A model generated the notes under the pieces. It ran no database searches. It had not been told where the DNA came from and saw only the letters and a program-made list of their open reading frames with translations. This document shows positions 18,206-30,187 of a stretch of DNA of 64,000 nt, piece after piece. The DNA comes from Leptolyngbya sp. Heron Island J. GTDB taxonomy: Bacteria > Cyanobacteriota > Cyanobacteriia > Phormidesmidales > Phormidesmidaceae. Where the stretch lies: positions 38,957 through 102,956 of the forward strand of contig NZ_AWNH01000047.1 of the NCBI RefSeq assembly GCF_000482245.1. The letters are read 5' to 3'. The stretch's first letter is position 1; each line of letters begins with the position of its first letter. Position numbers and translations under genes: made by a program.

Positions 18206-18398
18206 GCCACTGCACCAGATTGCATTGGTCTTACTTTAGCGAATCATTGATTGGTCGGGTTCTACGTTAGCTGCGGCTGTGTTCAGACCCAAAAACTATC
18301 GATAGCTTTCATATCCCCAAAGTATCCTGCCAATCTATGTATCAATAAGGTCGATAATAATAGATATAGTCTCCGCTTCGTTAACTGCTTTGATAGCT

Positions 18399-21300
18399 AT
18401 GAACAGTACTTTCCTCGAACGTCTGCATAGTCCTGAACGGCCCGTAATTGTCTTTGATGGGGCAATGGGTACCAATTTGCAGGTCCAGGAACTGACTGCC
18501 GATGACTTTGGTGGGTTGGAGTATGAGGGCTGTAATGAATATTTGGTGGTCACTAAACCTGAGGCTGTGGCGAAGGTCCATCGCGATTTTTTGGCAGCTG
18601 GTGCAGACGTAATTGAAACGGATACCTTTGGCGGCAGCACCTTTGTCTTAGCAGAGTACGGACTGCAGGATCAGGCCTATGAGATGAATAAGATAGCTGC
18701 AGAATTGGCCAAGCGCTGCACGGCTGAATTTTCTACACCTGAAAAGCCTCGTTTTGTGGCTGGTTCCATGGGGCCAGGGACAAAGTTACCTACTCTGGGA
18801 CACATTAGCTACGATGAATTGCTGGCAGCATTTATGGTCCAGGCAGAGGGGCTATACGACGGCGGCGTTGATCTATTTATCGTCGAGACCTGTCAGGATG
18901 TGTTGCAAATTAAGGCGGCCCTGAATGCGATTGAGGCAGTCTTTGAAAAGAGAGGCGCTCGGTTACCACTGATGGTATCGGTGACCATGGAAACCACCGG
19001 GACTATGCTGGTAGGCTCTGATATTACGGCAGTGGTCAGTATTCTAGAGCCCTACCCCATTGATATTTTGGGTCTCAACTGTGCAACAGGCCCAGATCTG
19101 ATGACCGAGCATGTGAAATATTTGTCGGAAACGTCTCCCTTTGTGGTTTCCTGTGTACCAAATGCGGGACTACCGGAGAATATTGGTGGTCATGCTCACT
19201 ATAAGCTGACGCCGATGGAGCTGCGGATGGCGTTGCATCGGTTTGTGGAAGATTTGGGTGTGCAGGTGATTGGTGGTTGCTGTGGTACGCGGCCTGAACA
19301 CATTGCCGCACTAGCGGAGATTTCGCAAGAACTGTCTCCGAAGACGCGAGAGATTAGAATATCGCCATATTTGACTGGGACAGACGCTTTCCTAACTTCA
19401 TCTGCGGCAGGGCAGAGTCCACAACAAGTTCGCCCAGCGTTAAACTATACGCCTGCAGCGGCTTCGATTTATGGGGCACAACCCTATGAGCAGGATAATT
19501 CGTTCTTGATTGTAGGCGAGCGCTTGAATGCCAGCGGTTCGCGGAAGGTGCGGGAGCTGCTGAATGAGGATGATTGGGATGGGTTAATTGCGATCGCAAA
19601 ACGCCAGGTTAAAGAAGGAGCCCACATCCTTGACGTTAACGTAGACTACGTCGGCCGCAACGGAGAAGCTGACATGCACGAGATTGTGTCTCGCCTCGTG
19701 ACCAATGTCACCTTGCCACTCATGCTCGACTCCACCGAGTGGACCAAAATGGAAGCTGGTCTCAAGGTGGCTGGAGGTAAGTGTATCCTCAACTCCACGA
19801 ACTATGAAGACGGTGATGAGAGATTTTTCAAGGTCCTGGAGTTAGCCAAAACCTATGGTGCAGGTGTCGTCATTGGCTGCATTGATGAGGACGGCATGGC
19901 TCGTACTGCCGAGAAGAAATTTCAAATTGCTCAGCGTGCCTATCGCGATGCTCTCGAATATGGGTTACCGCCCCATGAATTGTTCTTTGATACTCTGGCG
20001 CTTCCCATTTCAACGGGCATTGAAGAGGATCGAGAGAATGCTAAAGCAACTATTGAAGCGATTAACCAGATTAAGGAGAATCTGCCCGGTGCACATTTCA
20101 TGTTGGGGGTATCTAATATCTCCTTTGGTCTCAGTCCAGCTGCCCGTATCACCCTGAACTCAATGTTTTTACATGAAGCAATGCAGGTGGGCATGGATGG
20201 TGCCATTGTTTCAGCCGCCAAAATCTTACCCCTGATCAAGATTGACCCAGACCATCAGAAGATCTGTAAAGATCTGATCTATGACAGACGAGCATTTGAT
20301 GGCGATATTTGTACTTATGATCCCTTAGGAGAGCTGACAACACTCTTTGAAGGAGTCACCACTAAAGACGCCCGCTCGTCTGCATCGCTGGCAGACTTAC
20401 CGATTGAAGAACGTCTAAAGCAGCACATCATTGACGGTGAACGCATTGGGCTTGAAGATGCATTGCAGTTAGCTTTAGACAGTGACTACGAGCCCCTGAA
20501 AATCATTAATACTTTCTTGCTCGATGGCATGAAAGTTGTGGGCGAACTCTTTGGTTCTGGGCAAATGCAGCTACCGTTTGTGCTGCAATCAGCTCAAACA
20601 ATGAAGGCGGCGGTGGCATTTCTAGAGCCGCTGATGGAAAAAGAAGACGGCCAAGATGACAGCGGCAAGGGTAAGTTTCTGATTGCTACGGTCAAAGGGG
20701 ATGTGCACGATATTGGTAAAAATCTGGTGGATATTATCCTCACCAATAATGGCTATAAAGTGATTAACCTGGGTATTAAGCAGACCGTGGATGCAATTGT
20801 CACTGCCTATGAGGAGCACCAGCCCGACTGTATTGCCATGAGCGGTTTGCTGGTGAAGTCCACCGCTTTTATGAAAGAGAATTTGTCGGTATTTAATGAA
20901 AAGGGAATTTCTGTCCCTGTCATTCTAGGCGGTGCGGCTTTGACACCTAAGTTTGTCTATGGTGACTGCCAGGATACTTACCAGGGCCAGGTGATCTACG
21001 GTAAAGATGCCTTTGCTGATCTCACCTTTATGGATCGACTGATGCCAGCGAAAAAAGAAAATAACTGGCAAGATAGCACGGGTTTTATCGGAGATTATGC
21101 TCAATACAATCAGAAAGGGCGTAAAGCGATTGAGCAGGCTGAAGCTGCATTAAATGGCGGTGTTACCCCAGCAGAAAAGCAAGAGCCTGAGGTGATTGAT
21201 ACCAATCGCTCTGAAGCCGTTGATATTGATATTCCTCGCCCCACGCCGCCTTTCTGGGGGACTAAAGTGCTCAATCCTGAAGACTTTGATATGGATGAGC

Positions 21301-22064
21301 TTTACTGGTATCTCGATCTGCAGGCATTATTTGTGGGTCAGTGGCAATTTCGTAAGCCCAAAGCTCAAACTCGTGAAGAATACGATGGGTTTTTAGCCGA
21401 GAAGGTCCATCCTATCCTGGCTGAATGGAAGCAAAAGGTTAAAGAGGAAAATCTGCTGCATCCCCAGCTAATTTATGGTTACTTCCCCTGTACTGCTGAA
21501 GGTAACTCTGTACACGTTTATGATCCTGCGGTTATTGAGCAAGGACTGACGCCTCAGGATTCTGAGCCCCTGTTTACCTGGGAATTTCCGCGTCAGCGCT
21601 CCATGCGCCGTTTGTGTATTGCTGATTTCTTCTTACCCAAAGATCAGAATCAGTTTGATGTTTTTCCGATGCAGGCGGTTACGGTTGGTCAAATTTCAGC
21701 CGACTATGCTCGCCAGTTATTTGCGGAAGATAAGTACACTGACTATCTCTATTTCCATGGTTTGGCAGTGCAAACGGCTGAAGCCATGGCTGAATGGTGT
21801 CACGTGCTGATTCGTAAGGAGTTAGGCTACGCCGATCAAGATCCCGATAATATACGCGATATGCTGGCCCAGCGCTATCAAGGCAGCCGCTATAGTTTTG
21901 GCTATCCAGCTTGCCCCAATGTGGCTGACCAGGCCAAGCAGCTAGACATTTTGGGGGTCGATCGGATTGGCATGACTATGGATGAAAGCGAGCAGCTTTA
22001 TCCTGAAGAATCAACAACGGCGATCATTACATATCATCCTGTTGCTAAATATTTCAGTGCGTAA
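18399..22064 (+). CDS. metH: Cobalamin-dependent methionine synthase
   Basis: MetH transfers methyl from methyl-tetrahydrofolate through cob(I)alamin to homocysteine. All modules are present: the homocysteine domain (about 1-320) with zinc cysteines in GLNCATG and [10 protein letters not shown]; the pterin-binding domain (about 350-640); the B12 cap and B12-binding domains with DVHDIGKN (about 767-774), whose His is the lower ligand of cobalt; and the activation domain, ending with [11 protein letters not shown] (SAM binding). The protein is 1221 aa, full length. A TTG at 18390 is also in frame, but ATG 18399 fits the family. No cobalamin riboswitch is seen upstream. cobS (B12 synthesis) lies in the same window. 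Confidence 0.97.
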   Translation: MNSTFLERLHSPERPVIVFDGAMGTNLQVQELTADDFGGLEYEGCNEYLVVTKPEAVAKVHRDFLAAGADVIETDTFGGSTFVLAEYGLQDQAYEMNKIAAELAKRCTAEFSTPEKPRFVAGSMGPGTKLPTLGHISYDELLAAFMVQAEGLYDGGVDLFIVETCQDVLQIKAALNAIEAVFEKRGARLPLMVSVTMETTGTMLVGSDITAVVSILEPYPIDILGLNCATGPDLMTEHVKYLSETSPFVVSCVPNAGLPENIGGHAHYKLTPMELRMALHRFVEDLGVQVIGGCCGTRPEHIAALAEISQELSPKTREIRISPYLTGTDAFLTSSAAGQSPQQVRPALNYTPAAASIYGAQPYEQDNSFLIVGERLNASGSRKVRELLNEDDWDGLIAIAKRQVKEGAHILDVNVDYVGRNGEADMHEIVSRLVTNVTLPLMLDSTEWTKMEAGLKVAGGKCILNSTNYEDGDERFFKVLELAKTYGAGVVIGCIDEDGMARTAEKKFQIAQRAYRDALEYGLPPHELFFDTLALPISTGIEEDRENAKATIEAINQIKENLPGAHFMLGVSNISFGLSPAARITLNSMFLHEAMQVGMDGAIVSAAKILPLIKIDPDHQKICKDLIYDRRAFDGDICTYDPLGELTTLFEGVTTKDARSSASLADLPIEERLKQHIIDGERIGLEDALQLALDSDYEPLKIINTFLLDGMKVVGELFGSGQMQLPFVLQSAQTMKAAVAFLEPLMEKEDGQDDSGKGKFLIATVKGDVHDIGKNLVDIILTNNGYKVINLGIKQTVDAIVTAYEEHQPDCIAMSGLLVKSTAFMKENLSVFNEKGISVPVILGGAALTPKFVYGDCQDTYQGQVIYGKDAFADLTFMDRLMPAKKENNWQDSTGFIGDYAQYNQKGRKAIEQAEAALNGGVTPAEKQEPEVIDTNRSEAVDIDIPRPTPPFWGTKVLNPEDFDMDELYWYLDLQALFVGQWQFRKPKAQTREEYDGFLAEKVHPILAEWKQKVKEENLLHPQLIYGYFPCTAEGNSVHVYDPAVIEQGLTPQDSEPLFTWEFPRQRSMRRLCIADFFLPKDQNQFDVFPMQAVTVGQISADYARQLFAEDKYTDYLYFHGLAVQTAEAMAEWCHVLIRKELGYADQDPDNIRDMLAQRYQGSRYSFGYPACPNVADQAKQLDILGVDRIGMTMDESEQLYPEESTTAIITYHPVAKYFSA

Positions 22065-22230
22065 GCTGTGTCACAGCAAAAATTGTGTCCTTTTGTTCGT
22101 AGCCGCCAACAAAAAGTGGGTATGTTACAAATAAGTGCTGAGGGGTAAAAACGTAAGATTTCTACGATTGTTACTTGCTATCTAAGTAGAAATCTGTATT
22201 TTGAAGAAGTGTGTTGATTAGCTAGACGTT

Positions 22231-23325
22231 TTGCCAAACATTCCCCGACGAGAGACTGGTCCGCTGCACTCTGCGCTGCGTCAGACGCTATATACCACCT
22301 ATTGCGAACAGCAACCGTTGCGACGGCTGTCTCGTACGTTTTCACCACTCGAATTTATTCGTTTTCTCAGCTATATCAACTTCCACACGATTCGAGCCGT
22401 GATGCATGCAACGCTGCGGCGACGATTGCCTAGCTTAGCCTCTGAAATGGCTTACAATGCCATGCTCGGCCTTTTTCCTGGCATTCTGGCGATGTTGACC
22501 GCCATTGGCCTGGTTAACTCCTTAGAAAATACGTTTAACCGCCTGGCTATGAGTCTGAGTGAAATTGCGCCAGGGGCGGTTACTGAGCTCATTCAGGATT
22601 TTGCGGCTGAGGTTACCCAAGGGGGGAATCGGGGGTTATTTTCCTTGAGTTTTGGTATTTCTTTGTGGGCGTCATCTGGGGCCATCAGTGCAGCCATGCG
22701 TGCCCTTGATGAAATCCACCAGATTCCTGTTGAGGAGCGACGCCCCTTTTGGAAATCGCGGATTTTATCGATTGGTCTGACCATCGGTACGATCTTGCTG
22801 CTCATGACGGCTTCGTATCTTGTCTTTATTAGTGCAGGTGTTATTAAGCTGCTGGCTCAGCAAAGTGGCGATACCGTGGGTGTATGGGTTCTGCGCGTTT
22901 GGGAATTACTGACATGGCCGCTGGCTCTGAGTATTGTGTCGTCTGCGTTTGCTTTTGTCTATCGCTTTGGTCCTAGCCGCTGGACCCGTGGCAAACCGTT
23001 GATGCCGGGAGCAGTTCTGGCCGCGCTTTCTTGGGCTCTGCTGTCAGCCTCATTCCGCATGTATGTGGCTCAATTTGGGAACTACAACAAGGTTTACGGT
23101 GCCGTTGGTACGGTGATTGTGCTGCTGCTATGGTTATTTCTGACCTCGCTGGTGATGCTGATTGGCGATCAGCTCAATGTCATTGTTGGTGAACTGATGC
23201 TCCATAGCCCTCGTATGCCCCTTGTCCGGCGCAGGCATCACGCTCCAGCACCTCCTGGTTATCGCACCTCAAACCATTTGCCTAGCTTGGATAAGTCGAC
23301 AATTAACAAAGAACGGCATCGATGA
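22231..23325 (+). CDS. YihY/BrkB family membrane protein
   Basis: The family signature LASEMAYNAMLGLFPGILAML (residues about 70-90), the internal WASSGAISAAMRALDEIH block and the ending helix KVYGAVGTVIVLLLWLFLTS are present, with six predicted membrane segments. The protein is annotated as YihY/BrkB; the old RNase BN name is wrong and the real function is unknown. Start: after an in-frame TAG (22219) the first usable codon is TTG 22231. ATG 22402 would cut off about 57 residues that look normal for cyanobacterial homologues. Confidence 0.88.
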   Translation: MPNIPRRETGPLHSALRQTLYTTYCEQQPLRRLSRTFSPLEFIRFLSYINFHTIRAVMHATLRRRLPSLASEMAYNAMLGLFPGILAMLTAIGLVNSLENTFNRLAMSLSEIAPGAVTELIQDFAAEVTQGGNRGLFSLSFGISLWASSGAISAAMRALDEIHQIPVEERRPFWKSRILSIGLTIGTILLLMTASYLVFISAGVIKLLAQQSGDTVGVWVLRVWELLTWPLALSIVSSAFAFVYRFGPSRWTRGKPLMPGAVLAALSWALLSASFRMYVAQFGNYNKVYGAVGTVIVLLLWLFLTSLVMLIGDQLNVIVGELMLHSPRMPLVRRRHHAPAPPGYRTSNHLPSLDKSTINKERHR

Positions 23326-23332
23326 TAACGCC

Positions 23333-23376
23333 AAAACTCCGTCGGGGCATTGCATGCAATGCCCCGACGGAGTTTT
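23333..23376. terminator. Perfect 44-nt palindromic bidirectional terminator
   Basis: The sequence is a perfect palindrome: A4, a GC-rich arm ACTCCGTCGGGGCATTGCA, its exact mirror, and T4. It lies in the 56-bp gap between the convergent YihY and MOSC genes, and the A4/T4 flanks give a U-run in both directions. It therefore can end both transcripts. Confidence 0.85.
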
Positions 23377-23381
23377 GATTC

Positions 23382-24176
23382 CTATGCCAAAATCTTCACC
23401 GCATCACCCACATTCAACGTCCCTTCACTGTGGGCAATCAAATTCTGGCCAAACCAAATCGCATGCTCCCAACGGCGATAGGTGGCTAATGTCTTGAGGG
23501 GTTCTTTGCCTTGTTCACCTGTGGATTGCTCTACGCCTGGAATAGAGCAGCGAGAGCAAGCTTTAGCCACATCAAAGACAATGTCGCCGATTTGAATCTG
23601 CTGCCAGGTATCCTCGGCAAATGGCTCGCAGCCAGTGACCACTAAGTTTGGTCGAAACCGATTCATTGGCACTGGCTGTTCTAGACGATCATTTAAATCT
23701 GCTAGGGATGCTTCAGAGATGAGCAGGAACGGATAAGCATCCGCAAAACTGTTGGGTGTTTCAAATCGCCCATGGTCGCTGGGGCGATGGGTACTGTCAG
23801 GCATGTACGCTAGCTGAGCGTCAATGCCCAGAAAATTGCTCAGCCACTGAGCAGCCTGATCTCCCATGGACCAGGCGGTACATTGATCGCCCCACACCTC
23901 TACGGATAGTGGTTGGGCGGCGGGCACTGCTGGCAGTTCTAAGGAGGCGTCAGCTATACCGGCAATACTCAAATGTAAGGTCTCATCAACGGCTACCTGA
24001 ATAAGCGCCATTTTTGGGAACTTACGCTGGGTTAGAAATTTGCCGTTGCGATCACACACCATCCAGCGGCGGTCATGCTGCAAGCCTCGACTCGTTACCT
24101 GCGACTGACTCAAACTTACTCCTGCCGCTGACTTAATGGGATACGTAGTCAACCCACTCAGCTTGATCACAGACAT
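23382..24176 (-). CDS. MOSC-domain protein (YcbX type)
   Basis: The N-terminal MOSC beta-barrel (about 1-110) starts VIKLSGLTTYPIKSAAG and contains LQHDRRWMV. The C-terminal MOSC domain (about 120-262) has the MNRFRPNLVV motif and the reactive cysteine region KACSRCSIPGV. Such proteins bind molybdenum cofactor and reduce N-hydroxylated compounds with a redox partner, or mature cofactors. The 264-aa length is normal. Its end abuts the palindromic terminator. Confidence 0.9.
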   Translation of the reverse strand: MSVIKLSGLTTYPIKSAAGVSLSQSQVTSRGLQHDRRWMVCDRNGKFLTQRKFPKMALIQVAVDETLHLSIAGIADASLELPAVPAAQPLSVEVWGDQCTAWSMGDQAAQWLSNFLGIDAQLAYMPDSTHRPSDHGRFETPNSFADAYPFLLISEASLADLNDRLEQPVPMNRFRPNLVVTGCEPFAEDTWQQIQIGDIVFDVAKACSRCSIPGVEQSTGEQGKEPLKTLATYRRWEHAIWFGQNLIAHSEGTLNVGDAVKILA

Positions 24177-24329
24177 CGTAATTCTCCTAAAAGACGGTTA
24201 TCCGACCAGCGAATCCCCTGGTTCAATCGTCCTAAAATTATCTATAACTTAGGATAGGACCTCGATATAGATATCACCGCTTTGGACGGTGGGCGTTGCC
24301 TACCCTACCCCCCCTCCTCGTAAAACACC

Positions 24330-24815
24330 ATGGACAAGCTCTACCGAATGGAAGATGCTCAGCGGATCTTGCAAATTGCGATCGCGCAAGAAACCGAGTC
24401 GGGTGAACTCTCCCATGAGCAGCTGCTAGAAATTGCTGAAGAACTTAACATCAGCCCAACTGCGCTGCAGAACGCTGAGCAAGAGTGGCAAATCATGAAA
24501 GGCAAAGCCGAAGACCACCGTCTTTTCCAACACCACCGAGTACAAAAGTTACAAAGTCAGGCAGTCCGCTACGGCATTATTGTTAGCTTTTTAGTCATCA
24601 TGGACTTTTTAACACCGGGTGGTACCTTCCTCGGGCACCTTGGTTTTTCCCTGTATGTTGCCTTGTTCTGGGGATTGGTTCTATCTCTGAAAGCCTGGCG
24701 TACTTCACAAACCTCAGGGGAACGCTATGAACGCGACTTGAACAAGTGGCGACGCAAGCGCAGTATGCAAAAGACACTCAATGGAGTGGTCAATCGTTTT
24801 TTAGGTTCAACTTAA
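24330..24815 (+). CDS. 2TM-domain protein (161 aa)
   Basis: The N-terminal soluble helical part (about 1-60) has the pattern seen in short cyanobacterial proteins (DAQRILQIAIAQE...L.EIAEELNIS). It is followed by two closely spaced membrane helices (about 85-120) and a basic cytoplasmic tail, matching the 2TM domain family. Function is unknown; 2TM domains also occur fused to LytTR and kinases. A weak hairpin GTTCAACT/AGTTGAAC (24805-24830) overlaps the stop. Confidence 0.7.
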   Translation: MDKLYRMEDAQRILQIAIAQETESGELSHEQLLEIAEELNISPTALQNAEQEWQIMKGKAEDHRLFQHHRVQKLQSQAVRYGIIVSFLVIMDFLTPGGTFLGHLGFSLYVALFWGLVLSLKAWRTSQTSGERYERDLNKWRRKRSMQKTLNGVVNRFLGST

Positions 24816-25213
24816 GTATTTGAGTTGAACAACCTTTACAGACCTGGGCTAGTTCCATGGGGAACTCAACATTGCGGCTACCGCCACGGGTTTTAAGCGG
24901 ATGTGAAGTCGCAAACAGAAGTGCGGCGGCGTTTACTTCTTGCCATAACCTGTTACAACGCTTACAACTACTACCTATCAGGGTAAACCAATATGCAAAT
25001 CACCAATGCGCCTGATGCCGCGCACACCAGTGGTCAGGTCGATTTTTATGAATTTTTCTTGTAAATGTCAGTATTGCTTGCACTTAATGGTCAATCCTGC
25101 AATGATACAAGACACAAGGTTGGTTGTGTGTCCCCTTGATTTTCATTCAATAGCTGCGGGTATGATGGCTCTTAATAGTTAATATTCGCAGCCCCTAAGC
25201 TCTTGGCAGCCAT
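24816..25213. other. Spacer before ferredoxin-like gene
   Basis: About 400 bp. Only an imperfect hairpin right at the end of the upstream gene is seen; it lacks a T-run. No supportable small gene was found (a 23-codon frame at 24992 is judged noise). Confidence 0.35.
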
Positions 25214-25225
25214 GTGGCATTACGA

Positions 25226-25594
25226 ATGAGTCAATTGCCAACTCCTGAATCATCAAATCAATCAATAGCCAAGCGTCGATTTATTCAAGTTTGTCAATAT
25301 CGCAGCTGTCAACGTTTCAATGCGGCAGCCGTACTGGCTGAGTTAAAGCAGCATGCCAGTGCTGAGTTAATGGTGGCCGCCAGCTCGTGCTTAGGCCAGT
25401 GTGGTTCTGGACCGACGGTGAGAGTAGTACCGGATAATGTTTGGTATTGCCGAGTCAGCCCTAAGGACGTGGATGCAATTATTGAACAACATATCCGACA
25501 GGGAAGCCCGGTCAAACGGTTATTGCATCCCCGCTTCCATCCGGATTATGAGCGGCTGCTTGAACGTCTTAAGTCGCAGTCTACCGATTCATGA
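25226..25594 (+). CDS. Thioredoxin-like [2Fe-2S] ferredoxin domain protein
   Basis: The short beta/alpha fold carries four cysteines in the pattern C-x4-C (CQYRSC) and C-x3-C (CLGQC) about 35 residues later, as in the thioredoxin-like 2Fe-2S family (NuoE-related; used in electron transfer or Fe-S trafficking). The ATG at 25226 is chosen; GTG 25214 is in frame and would add four residues. It is followed on the same strand by an Rrf2-type regulator and cysK, so an Fe-S or cysteine context is plausible. Confidence 0.88.
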   Translation: MSQLPTPESSNQSIAKRRFIQVCQYRSCQRFNAAAVLAELKQHASAELMVAASSCLGQCGSGPTVRVVPDNVWYCRVSPKDVDAIIEQHIRQGSPVKRLLHPRFHPDYERLLERLKSQSTDS

Positions 25595-25662
25595 GATCTG
25601 TGCTTGGCCCCCATGCTTTAGAAACCCATTACAAATATCCATTCCCCAGTGGAGAACCGGAG

Positions 25663-25668
25663 TATACT
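25663..25668 (+). promoter_or_regulatory. Possible -10 element of the Rrf2-cysK unit
   Basis: TATACT lies 25 bp upstream of the preferred GTG start of the Rrf2 gene. No good -35 hexamer is seen, so an activator or weak promoter would be needed. If real, it rules out the longer reading that starts at 25649. Confidence 0.3.
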
Positions 25669-25693
25669 TAAAGGGTTGCAGCCAAGCCGTCCT

Positions 25694-26128
25694 GTGGAAC
25701 TCTCCTGCAAAAGTGAATATGCCCTTCTGGCCCTGTTAGAACTTGGCCTGCACTATGACAAAGGTGAGCCCTTACAAATTCGTCAGATTGCAGCCCAGCA
25801 AAATATTCCTGATCGTTACTTAGAACAACTGCTCGCTACTCTACGCCGTGCTGGTTTTGTCAAAAGCCAACGCGGTGCTAAAGGTGGCTATTTACTATCT
25901 CAAGCCCCCTGGAATGTCATGCTCCTGGACGTTGTGAATTGTATCGAAGGCCTAGAAAATAAGGACAATGCGAGCGATGCTGTATTGACGACGGAGCGCC
26001 AGGTTATACGAGGCTTGTGGCAACAGGTGCAGGCAGCCACCAGGGAAGTGCTATCTGCCCATACGCTGCAAGACTTGGTAGAACAGCGTAACGCCAAACA
26101 TCAGGTGGATTTGATGTATTACATTTAG
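25694..26128 (+). CDS. Rrf2-family transcription regulator
   Basis: The N-terminal winged helix has the family start VELSCKSEYALLALLELG, then LQIRQIAAQQNIPDRYLEQLLATLRRAGFVKSQ with the recognition helix and the RGAKGGYLL wing. IscR-type cluster cysteines in the C-terminal half are absent, so direct [2Fe-2S] binding is unlikely. That makes it closer to CymR (the cysteine-metabolism repressor) than to IscR. The start is set at GTG 25694 because the family begins at this Met-Glu-Leu-Ser; a GTG at 25649 would add 15 unrelated residues. cysK follows after 21 bp, so it probably controls its own operon. Confidence 0.9.
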   Translation: MELSCKSEYALLALLELGLHYDKGEPLQIRQIAAQQNIPDRYLEQLLATLRRAGFVKSQRGAKGGYLLSQAPWNVMLLDVVNCIEGLENKDNASDAVLTTERQVIRGLWQQVQAATREVLSAHTLQDLVEQRNAKHQVDLMYYI

Positions 26129-26149
26129 CGCGTCGGAAAATGGTTAGCT

Positions 26150-27115
26150 ATGCGGATCGCCCAAAATATTACTGAACTGGTGGGTCGGACACCGCTAGTT
26201 AAACTCAATCGTATCCCTCAGGCTGAGGGCTGTGTTGCCCAAATCGTGCTCAAACTTGAAGGGATGAATCCCTCGGCTTCGGTCAAGGATCGGATTGGCG
26301 TCAATATGATTGCTGCGGCTGAAGCTGCTGGCAAGATTCAGCCGGGTAAAACCACGCTGGTGGAGCCCACGTCTGGCAACACGGGCATTGCCTTAGCCAT
26401 GGTGTCTGCTGCTAAGGGATATCGGCTAATTCTGACCATGCCAGAAACGATGAGCGCCGAGCGTCGCGCTATGTTACGCGCCTATGGTGCCGAGCTAGAA
26501 CTGACCCCAGGTAATGAGGGGATGGCTGGTTGCATTCAGCGTGCCCAGCAAATCGTGGCCTCCACACCCGATGCCTATATGCTGCAGCAGTTTCGTAACC
26601 CGGCGAATCCAGACATGCATCGCTCCACTACGGCAGAAGAGATCTGGCAGGACACTGAGGGGCAAGTTGATTTTTTGGTGGCTGGTGTGGGCACAGGCGG
26701 CACAATCACCGGGGTCAGCGAAGTGCTAAAACGGCGAAAGCCAGAGTTTCAGACTGTTGCTGTGGAACCGTCTAACAGTCAGGTATTAACGGGTGGAAGT
26801 CCGGGGCCTCACAAAATTCAGGGGATTGGTGCTGGCTTTGTGCCTGATGTTCTCCAGGTCAATCTGATTGATGAAGTGATTGCTGTGGATGATGATGATG
26901 CGATCGCATATGGTCGTCGTCTTGCCAAAGAAGAAGGCATTCTGTCAGGTATATCCAGCGGTGCCGCCTTGTGCGCTGCCATGAATGTGGGTTGTCGCCC
27001 GGAAAACGCAGGCAAACTCATTGTTGTGATTCAACCTAGTTTTGGTGAGCGTTATCTCAGTACGCCGCTGTTTCAAGATCCATCCTTAACGTCAGCGCTA
27101 GCCAACGCACGCTAA
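26150..27115 (+). CDS. cysK: Cysteine synthase (O-acetylserine sulfhydrylase)
   Basis: A PLP enzyme making cysteine from O-acetylserine and sulfide. The PLP lysine is in SASVKDRIG (about residue 46), the substrate loop is PTSGNTG and the phosphate-binding loop is GTGGT. The C-terminal SGISSGAA motif is also present. The 321-aa length and overall pattern are those of CysK. It is probably co-transcribed with the Rrf2 gene. Its last 18 bp overlap the 3' end of cobS on the other strand. Confidence 0.96.
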   Translation: MRIAQNITELVGRTPLVKLNRIPQAEGCVAQIVLKLEGMNPSASVKDRIGVNMIAAAEAAGKIQPGKTTLVEPTSGNTGIALAMVSAAKGYRLILTMPETMSAERRAMLRAYGAELELTPGNEGMAGCIQRAQQIVASTPDAYMLQQFRNPANPDMHRSTTAEEIWQDTEGQVDFLVAGVGTGGTITGVSEVLKRRKPEFQTVAVEPSNSQVLTGGSPGPHKIQGIGAGFVPDVLQVNLIDEVIAVDDDDAIAYGRRLAKEEGILSGISSGAALCAAMNVGCRPENAGKLIVVIQPSFGERYLSTPLFQDPSLTSALANAR

Positions 27116-27913
27116 CCCAACCAATACGGCCACCTCCACCCATTCCACCACGGCTCCGTAGGTATCACCAGTGTGACCACCTAACCTGTGGTTTAGCCAG
27201 CTTGCCACGAGCACTGCGCTACCGATGCCAACAGCGGCTGTTACCACCCCGTACTGCCAGGTAACCCACTTCATCCCCACACCGACAATCGTCAGTACCC
27301 CTAAACCCCCAGCGCAGGGCAGAGTATACCAAGGTGATGGGATGGCTTGTTTATGAAAGGCTCCTTTGCCCTGGGGTTTGAGATAGGCATAGTTACCAAT
27401 GGCCCACTGCTGGCCCCAGCGCCCCCAAGCTGCTGCTGCTATGAGGGCAAACCAACGTGTGTGACTGATACTGGTTAGTGCGGCTACTTTGAGCAGTAGG
27501 ATTGCGATCGCAACCATCGCACCAAAGGCCCCTGCATTACTGTCAGCCATCACCTGCAAGCGACGCTGGTCATCTTGTACTGCCAGACCATCCGCCGTAT
27601 CCATGGCTCCATCCAGATGCAACCCTCCTGTCAGCCATAACCCTGCTAGCACCACCAAAACACTGCGGAGGAACAGCGGTATCCCCAAACCCAAACCCCA
27701 ATCAATGGTCGCCTGACAGCCCCCTAAACCCGCGCCAACAATAGGAGCCACCCGTGCAATCTGCCCAAATTGCACAGGCCAATTTCGGGGCACTGGCAAA
27801 CATGTGTAAAACAACCAGGCTCCATTGAGTAAAGCCCATTGTCGTTGCCCAGTCTGAGCAACCGCCTTGATCCACTGCCCCATAGCCTTCATACAAAGCT
27901 TGTTCATAAACAT
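27098..27913 (-). CDS. cobS: Adenosylcobinamide-GDP ribazoletransferase (cobalamin synthase)
   Basis: CobS joins alpha-ribazole to adenosylcobinamide-GDP in the last steps of B12 assembly, in the membrane. The family motif [15 protein letters not shown] (about 95-110), with its Asp residues for Mg2+, is clear, together with about six hydrophobic helices and the [11 protein letters not shown] motif near the C-terminus. The 271-aa length is normal. The first residues have several Met codons, so the exact start is uncertain. The convergent 18-bp overlap with cysK is notable. Confidence 0.93.
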   Translation of the reverse strand: MFMNKLCMKAMGQWIKAVAQTGQRQWALLNGAWLFYTCLPVPRNWPVQFGQIARVAPIVGAGLGGCQATIDWGLGLGIPLFLRSVLVVLAGLWLTGGLHLDGAMDTADGLAVQDDQRRLQVMADSNAGAFGAMVAIAILLLKVAALTSISHTRWFALIAAAAWGRWGQQWAIGNYAYLKPQGKGAFHKQAIPSPWYTLPCAGGLGVLTIVGVGMKWVTWQYGVVTAAVGIGSAVLVASWLNHRLGGHTGDTYGAVVEWVEVAVLVGLACVG

Positions 27914-28127
27914 TTGAGCTACTTAACCCCGCCGAATTACATCTCTTCAAAATCCGGTGGGCAAGACTTAATGTTCAGTATTCTGGCTGAAGTCAGTACG
28001 GAAAGTTGCTGAAATAATATGAAGTCAAAAGGCAACAGCCTCAACGAGAGACGATTATTTTTTGTCTTGGGCGTTCCAAATATTCAGATTTCATCTATCT
28101 TGAAATATAGATTGTTAAAAAACTTCG

Positions 28128-28634
28128 GTGTCTAACGGGCCTAATACTGACCACACATGCCCATCTACCGACCCTGTTATGAGCTATCAACCTTCAACAA
28201 CTTCCCTCCCAGCCCCCTGCCTTGTTGATATAGGCACCGTAATCAACAAAAAAGATATGGTGCGTATTTTGCAGCATCTGGGACGTGTCCGGTATATCCA
28301 TAACCAAGAAGGAAAGCTTCTAAGAGAAGGGGAAGGCTATGTAGTCGAAGTCTTTAGCGATCCTCAACAGGCAACTCTGGTCGCCAATAGCAGCCTCTAT
28401 CTCAACGTAACAAGTTTTGACTATTTAGAGATGGGACAGCTAGACGACAATCAACCCTATTTTGATTTGATTCAGGACAACCGCTGTCTGCGTATTTTGC
28501 CATTATCTAATCCATTGACAGAGCATAATAGCTGCAGCATTAACGACGCTACTCTGGAAGCCATGCTAGCTGAAGCACTCACTGCCCGGTGGGATGCTTG
28601 CTTGGATGACGATAACAATAATTTTGCCAGCTAG
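28128..28634 (+). CDS. Hypothetical protein upstream of tgt (168 aa)
   Basis: The core (about 25-145) reads as a small mixed alpha/beta domain with a DIGTVINKKDMVRILQHLG start and a GYVVEVFSDPQQATLVANSSLYLNV strand-rich part. The C-terminus is acidic. I do not recognise a characterised family. GTG 28128 is the longest start; ATG 28179 would begin just before the conserved-looking part and is equally likely. tgt follows 65 bp downstream on the same strand. Confidence 0.65.
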   Translation: MSNGPNTDHTCPSTDPVMSYQPSTTSLPAPCLVDIGTVINKKDMVRILQHLGRVRYIHNQEGKLLREGEGYVVEVFSDPQQATLVANSSLYLNVTSFDYLEMGQLDDNQPYFDLIQDNRCLRILPLSNPLTEHNSCSINDATLEAMLAEALTARWDACLDDDNNNFAS

Positions 28635-28684
28635 CTGGGTCTGCTCGCTGAAATCTGGTACGGTTTTCCAGGACAGCACGTTAG

Positions 28685-29824
<1,140 letters not shown>

Positions 29825-29916
29825 ACAGAATATTAACAAACTTTAGCGGGGACCACAGCATGTTAAGATGTGAGTCAATTATTTAAGCAAACCGTCGCCG
29901 ACTTAGAGAGGTTTTC

Positions 29917-30054
29917 ATGGACGCGGTCCTACTGTTAGCTAAACTCCCCGAAGCTTATCAGGCATTTTCTCCATTGGTAGATATTCTGCCAATTCTGCCT
30001 GTGTTCTTTTTGCTACTAGCCTTTGTTTGGCAGGCATCTGTCGGTTTTCGCTAA
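29917..30054 (+). CDS. psbK: Photosystem II reaction centre protein K
   Basis: A 45-aa single-span membrane protein. The mature family signature [20 protein letters not shown], then [17 protein letters not shown] at the C-terminus, is unmistakable. The first eight residues are the short presequence removed on maturation. PsbK sits at the PSII periphery next to CP43 and PsbZ. The ATG at 29917 follows a purine-rich AGAGAGG stretch. A terminator lies about 130 bp downstream. Confidence 0.97.
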   Translation: MDAVLLLAKLPEAYQAFSPLVDILPILPVFFLLLAFVWQASVGFR

Positions 30055-30187
30055 GGTCAGATGACCTTAGCAACTAGCTTTGGTAGCCAAAAATTTTGAC
30101 TGCTAAGCTCTGGTATTGATTTTTGTTGCGATCGCAGCATTTTCCTTAGGGAAATTTGCTGTATTCACTTGGTTTTTAAAACTTTTC

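Noticed and set aside
18206..18398. Cobalamin riboswitch upstream of metH
   Set aside because: No B12-box core or receptor hairpin seen, and MetH is not a usual target.
24992..25063. 23-codon ATG frame before the ferredoxin gene
   Set aside because: Too short and without any motif or ribosome-binding site.
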